Shown: positions 17,594 through 26,649, numbered from the stretch's first letter. The stretch is DNA of 64,000 nt from Sulfuriferula sp047300855 (GCF_047300855.1 NZ_CP170197.1:1-64000), one strand, 5' to 3'. Made by a program: numbers and translations. Notes: generated by a model not told the origin, from the letters alone.

Positions 17594-19429
17594 ATGGCCA
17601 CCCGCGATACCCTTAGTGCAAAAGAGGCATCCTGCAACAGCCCGGAAGAATGGGCCGCTTTGGCGCATGAGGCGCTGACCGAACCTGCTGATGCTGAATA
17701 CGCGAAAAAACTGGTGGATGACATTGCCGGGGATTGCCAGTTCACCAAAGATCTGGTCGCGGTAGCCACGGTATACAAGGCCCTGGGAGATGATGCACAA
17801 GCAGCCGAGCTCATGCAGCAGGCCGAGGACTACTGCATGAGCGGCGAGGAACAAATCGCGCTGGCCGAAGGCAAGTTCAAGGTGCTGGGCGACAAGGCCG
17901 GAGCAATCGCCGCCTACGAACAGGCGCTGAAGGAGACCGCCAATGTTGCGCCACTGCTGGGCTTGGCGAAAACAGTGCTGACTGTGATCGGCGATAAGGA
18001 CTTTGCCAAAAAAATCTATGCCAAGGCTGAAGCGAAAGTGGAAACGGTCGCCGCGCGGGCGGCCGAATACGTCAAGCTGGCGCAGGCGGCTAGCGCAGAC
18101 CTGGGCGATCCGGACTATGTAACAGAGCTGTACGCGCGTGCCGCGACCAAGCTCAGCGCGCCCGCCGACCTGCTATTGCTAGCCAATTCCATGAACGATC
18201 CGGCGCGTGCCAAACCGCTCTACACCAAGGTGCTGGAAGGCAGCAGTGACGTGCAAAGCCTCGCCAAATTGCTGGAAGCCGCACAAGCCGCCAATGATGC
18301 GGATTTCGTCAAACTAATCCTGGAAAAAATGGCCGGGCTGGCCACCACCACCCCCGAGTTGCTTTCTCTCACGGACGGTTTCATGGCAGTCGGAGACAAA
18401 GCCAACGCCAGCAAGACACTGGATGCCGCCGAGGACAAGGTGACCAGCGCAGATGAAATGCAGAAGGTGGTAGACGCCACAGGACGTCATTTCCCCGAAG
18501 ATGCGGCACGCCTGGAACGTGCCAAACAAAAACTGGAAAAACGCATCGCCAATCAGGCGCGCTATGTCGAATTCCAGACGCTGGAAAATGCCTTATCCAG
18601 CGTCAAAGCCACCTTGCACCTCGCCGACCGGGTAGCCGTCGAACTGGCGGATCCGTTCTATGCGGCCAAACTGCTCGACCGTGCAGAAAAAATGCTGGCG
18701 GAAGAGCCGTTCCAGTTCAGCCGCACCCAGCCGCTCATCGTCGCAGTGGATAAGCACACTGACGACACCGCCTGGTTGACGCGCCTGCTGGACGAATCGG
18801 CTGCCAAAACGACCGATTTCATCTGGTTCAAGGAGGTCGCACACACCGCGGCGCATCTGCCCCATCACACGGAGCTGGGGCGTGAAAAGGCGCGTGCTTA
18901 TTTAAAAGACTGGGAAGCCAGACTCAAGGGCGGGCAGGCCGGTGTGTACGACTACACCAAGCTGGCGCAAGCCGTGATCACTGACCTTGGCGACGCCACA
19001 TGGGGAAATGCGTTGCTAAATGACGCGCGCGCCTGTGCCAAAGATCACTATGCCCTCGCCCACATCGGTCATCTTAATGCTCAGGCTGGCGACGCTGCGG
19101 GCGCGGAAGCCCTCTACCTGCAAGCCGCTGCGCTGTGCACCTCCGGGGAGGCTGCTCTGCAATTGCTTGATCGCCTTAAATCCTACGAACTTCCTGAAGC
19201 GCAATTGCGCAAGATTTATGAAGCCTGTGGAAAAGCGCTTACTTCCCCTGCCGACAAGCTGCGCTGGGTGGAAGGCATCACCGAATGCTTCCGTGACAAA
19301 GCCTGGGCTGCGCAAGCATACGGCGCGATAGAGAGCCAGTTTACCGGTGCAGACAAAATGCGTTTCCATCAATCACGCATGAGCCGCGTGGGCGATGAGT
19401 TTTATCCTTACCGTCGACATGCTGCATAA
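17594..19429 (+). CDS. Large alpha-helical repeat protein, unknown function
   Basis: A 611-residue protein from the ATG at 17594, preceded by CAGGAGACC; the longer frame from 17444 lacks this and is rejected. It is built of degenerate helical repeats of about 35 residues with the recurring pattern GDxxxAxxxYxxA (GDKAGAIAAYEQAL, GDKDFAKKIYAKAEAK, GDPDYVTELYARAATK, GDAAGAEALYLQAAAL), similar to TPR or Sel1-like repeats. No signal peptide or membrane segment is seen, so it is probably cytoplasmic. It is divergent from modA. I do not recognise a named family. Confidence 0.8.
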   Translation: MATRDTLSAKEASCNSPEEWAALAHEALTEPADAEYAKKLVDDIAGDCQFTKDLVAVATVYKALGDDAQAAELMQQAEDYCMSGEEQIALAEGKFKVLGDKAGAIAAYEQALKETANVAPLLGLAKTVLTVIGDKDFAKKIYAKAEAKVETVAARAAEYVKLAQAASADLGDPDYVTELYARAATKLSAPADLLLLANSMNDPARAKPLYTKVLEGSSDVQSLAKLLEAAQAANDADFVKLILEKMAGLATTTPELLSLTDGFMAVGDKANASKTLDAAEDKVTSADEMQKVVDATGRHFPEDAARLERAKQKLEKRIANQARYVEFQTLENALSSVKATLHLADRVAVELADPFYAAKLLDRAEKMLAEEPFQFSRTQPLIVAVDKHTDDTAWLTRLLDESAAKTTDFIWFKEVAHTAAHLPHHTELGREKARAYLKDWEARLKGGQAGVYDYTKLAQAVITDLGDATWGNALLNDARACAKDHYALAHIGHLNAQAGDAAGAEALYLQAAALCTSGEAALQLLDRLKSYELPEAQLRKIYEACGKALTSPADKLRWVEGITECFRDKAWAAQAYGAIESQFTGADKMRFHQSRMSRVGDEFYPYRRHAA

Positions 19430-19568
19430 ATTGACACATCCAGTACGCGCAGGTAATTTGCAATCATGACTGCAAACCTTCAATACTGCGCTGCACCGTG
19501 CGCCCTCCAACGAATGTGGCTGTGGAAACATTCCACTGCTGCGGTCGCTTTCTATTGATTTAACTCAG

Positions 19569-19601
19569 AATACAATCGCAGGTCTTTGCTGCGATTGTAT
19601 T
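19569..19601. other. Perfect 12-bp inverted repeat in the leader of the EamA gene
   Basis: AATACAATCGCA and its exact complement TGCGATTGTATT are separated by a 9-base loop. It lies 140 bp after the helical-repeat gene and 36 bp before the EamA transporter gene. No T-run follows, so it is not a convincing intrinsic terminator; it could be an operator or a structured leader. Confidence 0.6.
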
Positions 19602-19636
19602 GCCCGCCTGGACCTGCGTTTACCGAAAGGGTCTAA

Positions 19637-20560
19637 GTGGCAAATTCAATAAAGCATGTTGCGATACAACACCATGCAATAACAGGCGGGCTGCTTGCCT
19701 TGCTGGCAGCAATAGGATTCTCGGCCAAGGCCATTTTAGTCAAGCTGGCGTACGCGGCTCACGTCGATGCGATCACCTTGCTGGCAGTGCGCATGGCCTT
19801 CTCCGTGCCGGTATTTCTGGCCGTTGCCGTATGGACAAATACCCGCAAGCAACAGACTGCATTGACTGTGCGCGACTGGTTCGTAGTGGTTGCGCTCGGG
19901 CTTATCGGCTACTACCTCGCCAGTTATCTGGATTTTCTTGGTTTGCAGTATATTTCGGCGGGATTGGAGCGCCTGATCCTGTTCCTCTACCCGACCATGG
20001 TCGTGGTGCTGAGCGCATGGCTGTACCGGCAATCCATCAAGCCACGCGAGCGGTTCGCTTTGCTATTAAGTTATGCCGGTATCGCGCTAGTCTTCGTACA
20101 CGATGCGGGAATGCGCGGGAACGGCATATCGACTGGCGCCCTGCTGGTATTTGGCAGCGCATTGGCCTACGCGATTTACCTGATCGGCGCGAACCACACC
20201 ATTGCACGTATTGGTGCTACCCGCTTCACAGCCTATGCAATGACCGTAGCCAGCGGCGCCAGCATCGCGCAATTTGCGGTGACGCATCCGCTGAATGATT
20301 TGATACTTAGCGAACGAGTCTATTATCTGGGGCTGGCAATGGCAGTCTTTTCTACCGTGCTGCCTGCATTTTTGATTTCCGCCGCCATGCGCCGCATCGG
20401 CGCCGGCAAAACGGCGCTGATTGGTGCAATCGGGCCCGTATCGACGATCTATTTGGCCTGGGTGTTTCTGGGCGAGAGGGTGTCTCTCACGCAAATTGCC
20501 GGCTCGGCACTGGTGCTGGCGGGCGTACTGGCAATCAGTATCCAGCGCAGCGGGCGTTGA
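19637..20560 (+). CDS. EamA/DMT family transporter
   Basis: A 307-residue drug/metabolite-transporter protein with ten predicted transmembrane helices in two EamA halves (about residues 15-145 and 160-300). The first half contains GLLALLAAIGFSAKAILVKLAY and the second half ends with the family pattern GPVSTIYLAWVFLGERVSLTQIAGSALVLAGVL. The start is a GTG with GAAAGGG upstream. The substrate cannot be told from sequence. Confidence 0.88.
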   Translation: MANSIKHVAIQHHAITGGLLALLAAIGFSAKAILVKLAYAAHVDAITLLAVRMAFSVPVFLAVAVWTNTRKQQTALTVRDWFVVVALGLIGYYLASYLDFLGLQYISAGLERLILFLYPTMVVVLSAWLYRQSIKPRERFALLLSYAGIALVFVHDAGMRGNGISTGALLVFGSALAYAIYLIGANHTIARIGATRFTAYAMTVASGASIAQFAVTHPLNDLILSERVYYLGLAMAVFSTVLPAFLISAAMRRIGAGKTALIGAIGPVSTIYLAWVFLGERVSLTQIAGSALVLAGVLAISIQRSGR

Positions 20561-20572
20561 AACGAGGCAGGT

Positions 20573-21112
20573 TTACCGGCGCACCGGGCGCTTCGCCAGC
20601 TTGCGTTGCAACGTGCGCCGGTGCATGTTCAACGCACGTGCGGTAGCAGAGATGTTGTTGTCGTTTTCACCCAGCACGCGCTGGATGTGTTCCCATTCCA
20701 GGCGTTCCACCGAGGGGGGTTGCAGGTTCAATGCCACACTGGCATCGCCTCCGCCACGTTGCAGGGCTGCTACGATTTCATCGACTTCTGCGGGTTTGGC
20801 GAGGTAGTGCGTGGCGCCGAGCTTGATCGCTTCGATGGCGGTGGCAATGCTGGCGTAGCCGGTAAGCATGACGATGCGGGTGTGCTCATCAAGCTGCTTC
20901 AGGCGCGCCACCAATTGCAGACCGGATTCACCGGGCATTTTCAAGTCGAGCACGGCGTATTCGGGCGGGTTTTGTTCGGCCAATTGCAGCGCATCTGCAA
21001 CATTGGCAGCGCCGCTAACCGTGAAGCCGCGCCGGTTCAGTGCCTGCGTCAATACCTCGCGAAAGGTGGCGTCGTCGTCGACCAGCAACAGGCTGGGGCA
21101 ATCTGCGGTCAT
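20573..21112 (-). CDS. regA: RegA/ActR-type redox response regulator
   Basis: A 179-residue regulator with an N-terminal receiver domain (acidic pair in LLVDDDATFREVL, phosphorylated Asp in YAVLDLKMPGESG, Thr/Lys switch residues in VMLTGY and LAKP) and a C-terminal Fis-type helix-turn-helix (NISATARALNMHRRTLQRKLAKRPVRR). The short linker and the HRRTLQRKL helix are hallmarks of the RegA/PrrA/ActR family. Its start overlaps the regB-type kinase gene by 4 bp. It probably controls respiratory genes in response to redox state. Confidence 0.92.
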   Translation of the reverse strand: MTADCPSLLLVDDDATFREVLTQALNRRGFTVSGAANVADALQLAEQNPPEYAVLDLKMPGESGLQLVARLKQLDEHTRIVMLTGYASIATAIEAIKLGATHYLAKPAEVDEIVAALQRGGGDASVALNLQPPSVERLEWEHIQRVLGENDNNISATARALNMHRRTLQRKLAKRPVRR

Positions 21113-22380
21113 GGTGTGCGTGGCTCATGCAGAGGCAGACATACTACGATGTGCGCGCCGCCGCCTTCGCGCGGCAGCATGCGCACGCTGCCACCGAGGC
21201 GCTCAATGCTGGCGTTGGCCAGGAACAAGCCCAGGCCGATCCCCCCCTGCGCCTGTTTGGTGGTAAAAAAAACTTCGCCGGCACGCGCCGCTGCCTCCTG
21301 GTTAAAGCCTTGCCCGCGGTCAAGGATGTCGAGAGTCAATTCCCGGCTATCCCAGCGCGCTTCCAGTTCTACCGCAAAGGGAGCGGCGTCTGCAGCGTTG
21401 TTGAACAGGCTGAGCAGCGCCTGGCCTAGCGTTGCCTCGGCCAGGATATTGGGTGCCGGACGTATGCCTTCCCAGCGAGTTTGCAGGCCGATCGCCGGGC
21501 GCACCAGTTGCCATTGCGCCACCAGCTCATCGAGATAGATGTCTACCGGCAACAGGCGCGCGTCTTCGGCACGCCCGGCCCCACCGGTGGCCGTGAGCCG
21601 GGTGAGGATCGCTTTGCAGGCCGTGACCTGGTTGCGCAGGATTTGCAGGTTGGCAGCCAATGCCGGATCGTCGCCGTGCTGGTATTGCAACTCCCCGGCA
21701 ACCACCGCCATGGTAGCCAGCGGCGTGGACAATTCGTGCGCAGCGCCCGCCGCCAGGCAGCCCAGCGCCACGATTTGTTCGTTGCGCAAACCGGTTTCGC
21801 GTGCCTCGGCCAGTTCCCGTTCCCGGCCGCGGATCGAGGCGGCCATGCGGCCAATGAAGAAGGTGATCAATACCGCGCTGGCAATGAAATTGAGCCACAT
21901 GCCTGCCACATGCAATGCAAAGGCCGCAGCGCCGTGCGGCATGTCCAGGGGCAGATAGAAAAACATCAGAAAGCTGTATGCGGCCACGCAAATCGTGGTC
22001 AGCGCCCATGCATAGAGCGCAGGCAGGGTAATGGCCGCGACGATGATGGGCAACAGATACAGTGAAACAAACGGATTGGTCGAACCGCCGCTATAGAATA
22101 GCAGCGTGGTCAGCGCCGTCACATCCACCAGCAATTGCGCGAAAAACTCCATGGCGGTGACCGGCCAAGGCTGTGCCAGGCGCACCCAGGTGGCCAGGTT
22201 GAGCAACACAAGCAGGACGACCACCATCAGCATTGGCAGTAGCGGGAGCCGGATGTCGAGACCAAAGTTGACGCCGGTTATTGCCAGCGTCTGCCCGGCA
22301 ATGGCATACAGCCGCAGCACAAACAGGCGGCGCAACATGCCGGCGACGGGAACGGTGCGAAAACGGTTGGTAAATGTCAT
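21109..22380 (-). CDS. regB: RegB/PrrB-type sensor histidine kinase
   Basis: A 423-residue membrane kinase with about six N-terminal transmembrane helices (residues 15-190), the H-box AAHELSTPLATMAVVAGEL, an N box (LFNNAADAA) and a GIGLGLFLANASIERLGG ATP-lid region. The AAHELSTPLAT motif is that of RegB homologues, which sense quinone or oxygen status. A cysteine lies in LGCLAAGAAHE eight residues before the phosphorylated histidine; whether it has the redox role of the RegB cysteine is not known. It is the first gene of regBA and is divergent from a TlpA-like gene. Confidence 0.9.
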   Translation of the reverse strand: MTFTNRFRTVPVAGMLRRLFVLRLYAIAGQTLAITGVNFGLDIRLPLLPMLMVVVLLVLLNLATWVRLAQPWPVTAMEFFAQLLVDVTALTTLLFYSGGSTNPFVSLYLLPIIVAAITLPALYAWALTTICVAAYSFLMFFYLPLDMPHGAAAFALHVAGMWLNFIASAVLITFFIGRMAASIRGRERELAEARETGLRNEQIVALGCLAAGAAHELSTPLATMAVVAGELQYQHGDDPALAANLQILRNQVTACKAILTRLTATGGAGRAEDARLLPVDIYLDELVAQWQLVRPAIGLQTRWEGIRPAPNILAEATLGQALLSLFNNAADAAPFAVELEARWDSRELTLDILDRGQGFNQEAAARAGEVFFTTKQAQGGIGLGLFLANASIERLGGSVRMLPREGGGAHIVVCLPLHEPRTP

Positions 22381-22417
22381 GGCGTGCCATTGTACGCCGG
22401 CCGTGTGCCGGATCGCA

Positions 22418-22432
22418 GCGACAATTGGTCGC
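22418..22432. promoter_or_regulatory. RegA/RegR-box-like palindrome between regB and tlpA-like gene
   Basis: GCGACAATTGGTCGC fits the RegR-box pattern GNGRCRTTNNGNCGC (as I recall it) at all but one fixed base. It lies 38 bp upstream of regB and 61 bp upstream of the divergent thioredoxin gene, so it could serve autoregulation and control of tlpA. Confidence 0.6.
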
Positions 22433-22493
22433 AGGCTAGGGGTGCGCCACGCCGGGTAAACTGACTTTAATATGAGCTGACAAAAGAGGGATC

Positions 22494-23012
22494 ATGCAAT
22501 ATCTGGCCGGCATTATTCTGGCAGGAGTGCTGGCCGTAGCAGGCGTGTCTCCGGTATTGGCGGACAGTTTGCGAACGGGCGCGGCAGCACCGGCGTTCAC
22601 CGTGACGACGCTGGATGGTCGCGTCCTTGGTTCGGCCAGCCTGCAAGGCAAAGTGGTATTGCTGCATTTCTGGGCGACCTGGTGTCCGCCCTGCCAGGCG
22701 GAAATGCCTGCGCTGGAGCGGTTCTACCAGCAGCACCACGATGAGGGTCTGGAGATTATTGCTGTCAGCGTTGAAGACCGCAGCGATGAAGCCAAAGTAC
22801 GTGCGGCAGCGGCAGCCTACACGTACCCGCTGGCCCTGATCTCCAACGCCACAGTGTCAGGCTATGGGCGTATCTGGCGTTTGCCGCTGACTTTTGTGAT
22901 TGACCGCGCTGGGGTGCTGCGCAAAAGCGACTGGTCAGGCGAGCAACCCATCAGTGCGACCAGCCTGGACGAATATGTCCTGCCCTACCTGAAAACGCCG
23001 GTCACAAACTGA
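22494..23012 (+). CDS. TlpA-like thiol:disulfide oxidoreductase
   Basis: A 172-residue exported thioredoxin-fold protein. An N-terminal hydrophobic segment (residues 3-22) acts as signal or anchor. The active-site motif is FWATWCPPCQAEMP near residues 61-70, and the later RLPLTFVIDRAG segment contains the cis-proline. TlpA/ResA proteins reduce disulfides in the periplasm, for example for cytochrome or CuA maturation. It is next to regBA and, convergently, an outer-membrane protein gene. Confidence 0.92.
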   Translation: MQYLAGIILAGVLAVAGVSPVLADSLRTGAAAPAFTVTTLDGRVLGSASLQGKVVLLHFWATWCPPCQAEMPALERFYQQHHDEGLEIIAVSVEDRSDEAKVRAAAAAYTYPLALISNATVSGYGRIWRLPLTFVIDRAGVLRKSDWSGEQPISATSLDEYVLPYLKTPVTN

Positions 23013-23979
23013 AGTTCAGTCCTACTGAAGCGTTCCAGCGCGGAGCCAGTTGCAGACCTTCAACATATTGATACAGCGGCACCTGGATGAAGCCGTAAAT
23101 TTTGGTGGACTTGCTGATGGCGGCAGTAAAGCCAGGGCTCAGGTAAACCAGCTTGCCGCCGGTATTGCCAGGGTCCGCATTCAGGCCGGTATCGCGTTGG
23201 CGCGTCTGCGCATTGATTTGCAATTGCGGCACGATATTGCCGAACTCCATGTAACGCACCCCAGCATTCAGGTTGAGTGCATTGCCCGGGCGGTAATCAT
23301 CCACGATTTTGATCGGCGCCTGAAAAAGGCCCTGCGTAAACCAGTCCCAGCTTTTATTCAGCGAGCCATAGCGATAGACGCCGAGGATAATATCCGTGCT
23401 GCCACTGCCAGGTTGCAGGCTGCGATCCAGCGGTGTGCCGGCGCCAGGACCGCTGGAGAAGTCGTAATCATGCTTGCCGGTGGGTAATTTCAGCCCGAAC
23501 TGGATGCCGGTATCGCCATCCGGAAAAAAGCCCTGATAACGCGCAATCAGCTTGATGTCGCCCACGCTTTGAGTATGCGAGTAGGTGTTGTCGGTATCGC
23601 CCGCGCCAAGCGTGCTGTGGTTGCGATCGATGTAGGGAACCTGCAGGTTGAATCCCCATGCGCGACTGGGCGAATAATCAAGCCCCAGCGTGTAGTAATG
23701 ATTGGTGGTTATTCGCTCGGTCTCTCCCACGGTGCCGTGGGCCAGCGCTGCTGCCACGTCAGCACTGCTGGCCGTGCCGCTGCCGTGACGGAGCTGATTC
23801 TGGTTGATATAGTCGTAACGCAAGTCCACCCGCACACCCGGTGTGCTGGCCAGCCCCTGATTTTCCCAATCCGAACTCAAGGTGCACCCACAACTGGAAC
23901 ACGCCAGTGCCGATGCGGGTGTGAGCAGCGTGGCACAAATGACCAGGTTGCGGATATTGCTGGATTGGATTGCCATCAT
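23002..23979 (-). CDS. Outer-membrane protein with N-terminal Cys motif
   Basis: A 325-residue protein with a signal sequence ending near ALA (MMAIQSSNIRNLVICATLLTPASALA) followed at once by CSSCGCTLSSDWENQG, a CxxCxC cluster close to the mature N-terminus. The rest shows alternating amphipathic strands of a beta-barrel and ends in NFSL. The gene converges on the TlpA-like gene with an 11-bp overlap. A role in periplasmic copper or thiol handling is inferred from neighbours only. Alternative start one codon downstream is equally possible. Confidence 0.8.
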   Translation of the reverse strand: MMAIQSSNIRNLVICATLLTPASALACSSCGCTLSSDWENQGLASTPGVRVDLRYDYINQNQLRHGSGTASSADVAAALAHGTVGETERITTNHYYTLGLDYSPSRAWGFNLQVPYIDRNHSTLGAGDTDNTYSHTQSVGDIKLIARYQGFFPDGDTGIQFGLKLPTGKHDYDFSSGPGAGTPLDRSLQPGSGSTDIILGVYRYGSLNKSWDWFTQGLFQAPIKIVDDYRPGNALNLNAGVRYMEFGNIVPQLQINAQTRQRDTGLNADPGNTGGKLVYLSPGFTAAISKSTKIYGFIQVPLYQYVEGLQLAPRWNASVGLNFSL

Positions 23980-24052
23980 GGAGTACTCCCGGTGTTGTTA
24001 GAATGGAATCTTTGATGGCCGGATATTAACTTGTCGGGCCGTGTGCATGACA

Positions 24053-24069
24053 TGTGACACGGTGTCGCA
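24053..24069. promoter_or_regulatory. RegA/RegR-box-like palindrome, first of two
   Basis: TGTGACACGGTGTCGCA is a near-perfect 17-bp palindrome; its inner part fits GNGRCRTTNNGNCGC except at the central TT. It lies 74 bp upstream of the outer-membrane protein gene (minus) and 126 bp upstream of the PCu(A)C gene (plus). Confidence 0.5.
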
Positions 24070-24081
24070 CCTGCTTGATAT

Positions 24082-24096
24082 GCGACAATTAGCCAC
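24082..24096. promoter_or_regulatory. RegA/RegR-box-like sequence, second of two
   Basis: GCGACAATTAGCCAC repeats the left half of the box at 22418 exactly (GCGACAATT) and keeps part of the right half. Its centre is about 28 bp from the centre of the first box in the same intergenic region. Confidence 0.4.
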
Positions 24097-24194
24097 ACTC
24101 CAGCGCCTTTCCCTGCTCTGCACTTTGCGCGTATTTTATTGAGTGTTTACGAGGCTACAATCCGAAGCTTGAATTTCAATTGAGGGGATCAATC

Positions 24195-24635
24195 ATGAAA
24201 CAATTTGCAATGCTGGGCCTGGCGCTACTGGCGCAGAGTGCAATGGCTGCTGACGTGAAAGTGGAGAATGTCTGGATGCGTGCCACGGTACCGGGCCAAC
24301 AGGTGGCGGGCGCTTACATGGATATTACCAGCCCGGAAAACGCCAGGCTGGTTGGCGCCCTGAGCCCGGCGGCCGGCAATATGGAAATACACCTCATGCG
24401 CATGAATCATGGCGTGATGGAAATGCGCGAAGTCAAGACACTGGCCTTGCCCAAGGGCAAGACAGTGAAATTGGCTCCCGGCGGTTTTCACCTGATGCTG
24501 TTTGATCTAAAACAGCCATTCAAAACCGGAGAGACCGTGCCGATCAAGCTCACCATCGAAACGGCGAACAAAAAGCGTGAAATTGTGGAAGTCGCCGCCC
24601 AGGTGCGCGACCCGAGCGGCCAGATGATGCACTGA
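24195..24635 (+). CDS. PCu(A)C family periplasmic copper chaperone
   Basis: About 146 residues from the ATG at 24195 with AGGGGA upstream; the signal peptide is MKQFAMLGLALLAQSAMA. The copper site of the family, H(M)x10Mx21HxM, is recognisable in MEIHLMRMNHGVMEMR and the later GFHLMLFDLKQP. PCu(A)C proteins hand Cu(I) to the CuA or CuB centre of terminal oxidases. It follows the RegA-box-like intergenic region, consistent with respiratory control. Confidence 0.92.
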   Translation: MKQFAMLGLALLAQSAMAADVKVENVWMRATVPGQQVAGAYMDITSPENARLVGALSPAAGNMEIHLMRMNHGVMEMREVKTLALPKGKTVKLAPGGFHLMLFDLKQPFKTGETVPIKLTIETANKKREIVEVAAQVRDPSGQMMH

Positions 24636-24638
24636 AGC

Positions 24639-25328
24639 TCAGCGCGGCACCACCGCCGAACCCATGCGCGCCTGGATGATGGCAGCCCGGTGCAATAACC
24701 CGCGTGCATTGCGATGGGTATCGTAGTAGCGCGGATTAGGCACCATGGCGGCGAGCTTGGCAGCCTGCGCCGGAGTCAGTGCTGCTGCCGAAGTGCGATA
24801 ATAATAATGTGCGGCTGCCTGCGCACCGAATACGCCATTGCCCCACTCGATGACATTCATGTATATCTCCAGGATGCGGCGTTTGGGCATCATTTTTTCC
24901 AGCATTACCGTGATGATGGCTTCCTCCAGTTTGCGCCACGGCGTGCGGCTGCCCGACAGAAACAGATTCTTGGCGAGTTGCTGGCTAATGGTAGATCCGC
25001 CAGCAACGATCCGGCCTTTTTTCAGGTTTTTTTCAGCCGCGTACTGGATACCTTCCCAGTCAAAGCCATCGTGGCTGAGGAAACGCGCATCTTCTGCCGC
25101 GACCAGGGCGCGCTTGAGATTGCCGGATATTTTTGCGTACGGTACCCATTTGTGGCGCAGTTCCGCATCCGGGTTGTTCTGCTGCAGGATGTCCAGGCGT
25201 TCATCCATGAATGCGCTATTGGCTGGATTGTGATCCACCCACCACCATACATGGGCAAAAATCCACAACTGATAGCCCAGCACCAGCAATAGCAGCCCAA
25301 GCAGCCCACGTCGTAGCCATTTTCCCAT
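24639..25328 (-). CDS. mtgA: Monofunctional biosynthetic peptidoglycan transglycosylase
   Basis: A 229-residue inner-membrane glycosyltransferase of family GT51 with one N-terminal transmembrane helix (residues 7-28). The catalytic motif EDARFLSHDGFDWEGI and the conserved GGSTISQQLAKNLFLSGSRTPWRKLEEA and EIYMNVIEWGNGVFG motifs are intact. It polymerises lipid II. It overlaps the last base of aroE. Confidence 0.96.
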   Translation of the reverse strand: MGKWLRRGLLGLLLLVLGYQLWIFAHVWWWVDHNPANSAFMDERLDILQQNNPDAELRHKWVPYAKISGNLKRALVAAEDARFLSHDGFDWEGIQYAAEKNLKKGRIVAGGSTISQQLAKNLFLSGSRTPWRKLEEAIITVMLEKMMPKRRILEIYMNVIEWGNGVFGAQAAAHYYYRTSAAALTPAQAAKLAAMVPNPRYYDTHRNARGLLHRAAIIQARMGSAVVPR

Positions 25329-26146
25329 TATGAGTGCTGACGCAGCATTGCTATGACCGGCGCAGTGGTCGGACGCACCTTGCGCCAGACATAAAATGCT
25401 TCGGCCGCCTGCTCGACCAGCATCCCCAGGCCATCAGAGCACTGGCCCGCGCCATGACTGCGGGCATGGGCGAGAAACGGGGTTTCACCGATGCCGTACA
25501 TGATGTCGTAGGCCAGGCTGTCCACAGCGTAGAGACCGGCGGGCAATGGAAGCTGTTCGCCCGACAGGCTGGCCGAAGTGGCATTGATGACCAGATCAAA
25601 CTGCCTGCCTGGCAGAGCGGCAAAATCGCAAGCCTCCACCACGCCATAGGGTGAAAATTGATGCTGCAGTATTTGCGCTTTATTCAGGCTACGGTTGGCA
25701 AAGACCAGGAGCGCCGGAGATTCGGCCAGGAGCGGCAAAGCGATACCGCGTGCCGCGCCACCTGCGCCTATGATAAGAATCCGTTTCCGCGCAATGTTAA
25801 AGCCGAGATTGCGTGTGATGTCTGCCACCAGCCCGGCACCGTCGGTATTGTCGCCCTCGATACGCGCGTCGGTAAATGTCAGGGTGTTGACCGCGCCCGC
25901 AAGCCGCGCGCGTTCGGAGATCTCGTCAGCCAACGCAAATGCCTGTTCCTTGAACGGCACGGTCACGTTCGCCCCGGCTCCGCCTGAACGACGGAATGCA
26001 TTGACCGTTTCAGCGAAGCCGTCCAGTGGCGCCAGGAGCCGCTCGTAGACGATATCCTGGCCGGTTTCACGGGCAAAAGCGGCGTGAATGAGTGGTGATT
26101 TCGAATGCTCGATCGGGTTGCCGATCACGGCATAAAGCTGGGACAT
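25328..26146 (-). CDS. aroE: Shikimate dehydrogenase
   Basis: A 272-residue NADP-dependent enzyme converting 3-dehydroshikimate to shikimate. The substrate-binding GNPIEHSKSPLIHAAFA, catalytic Lys in GANVTVPFKEQAF, the Asp in GDNTDGAGL, and the NADP loop IIGAGGAARGIALPL are all present. It precedes mtgA in a two-gene unit, an order seen in other proteobacteria. Confidence 0.97.
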   Translation of the reverse strand: MSQLYAVIGNPIEHSKSPLIHAAFARETGQDIVYERLLAPLDGFAETVNAFRRSGGAGANVTVPFKEQAFALADEISERARLAGAVNTLTFTDARIEGDNTDGAGLVADITRNLGFNIARKRILIIGAGGAARGIALPLLAESPALLVFANRSLNKAQILQHQFSPYGVVEACDFAALPGRQFDLVINATSASLSGEQLPLPAGLYAVDSLAYDIMYGIGETPFLAHARSHGAGQCSDGLGMLVEQAAEAFYVWRKVRPTTAPVIAMLRQHS

Positions 26147-26196
26147 GGCGGCGTACTGAAATTAAACTGGGCAGATTCTAGCGGGATAATGACCGA

Positions 26197-26649
26197 TTAG
26201 CGATGTTTCCATGGCAAATCGGCAGTTTTCCAGCCGCCGTCCTGCCCGCGTTTGCCGTCCGCGCTCTTGCAGCCTTCGAAACCTTCCAGCACATTGTAGA
26301 CTTCAGTGTAGCCCGCGTTGTGGGCAACCAGGGCAGCTTGATGAGAACGCTCTCCGCTACGGCAGATAAACATGACCAACGCTTCCATATCCACCTGCTG
26401 TTTGAGTTGCTGCAAGAAGTACGGATTCGGCACCCAACCCGGATAAGCTTGCCACTCCAGCTGCACGGAACCGGGAATTTCGCCGACCAGATCCCATTCC
26501 GCATGCGAGCGCACGTCCACCAGTCGAGCGCCGGGGGCCTGGTGCCAGATCAAATTGGCCTCGACCGGGGTCAGCGCACCTGCGTAGGGCAGCCCGGCCA
26601 GTTTGCCGCGTTGTTGGGCATGTTTGAGAATATGGCTAATGGTGGGCAT
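26197..26649 (-). CDS. Rhodanese-domain sulfurtransferase
   Basis: About 150 residues from the ATG at 26649, which is preceded by AAGGAACTCGCC; a longer frame to 26745 has no such site. The rhodanese domain holds VDVRSHAEWDLVGEIPGS and the active-site loop MFICRSGERSHQAA with the catalytic cysteine. Single-domain rhodaneses transfer sulfane sulfur. Expressed alone, it is divergent from glnA. Confidence 0.9.
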   Translation of the reverse strand: MPTISHILKHAQQRGKLAGLPYAGALTPVEANLIWHQAPGARLVDVRSHAEWDLVGEIPGSVQLEWQAYPGWVPNPYFLQQLKQQVDMEALVMFICRSGERSHQAALVAHNAGYTEVYNVLEGFEGCKSADGKRGQDGGWKTADLPWKHR

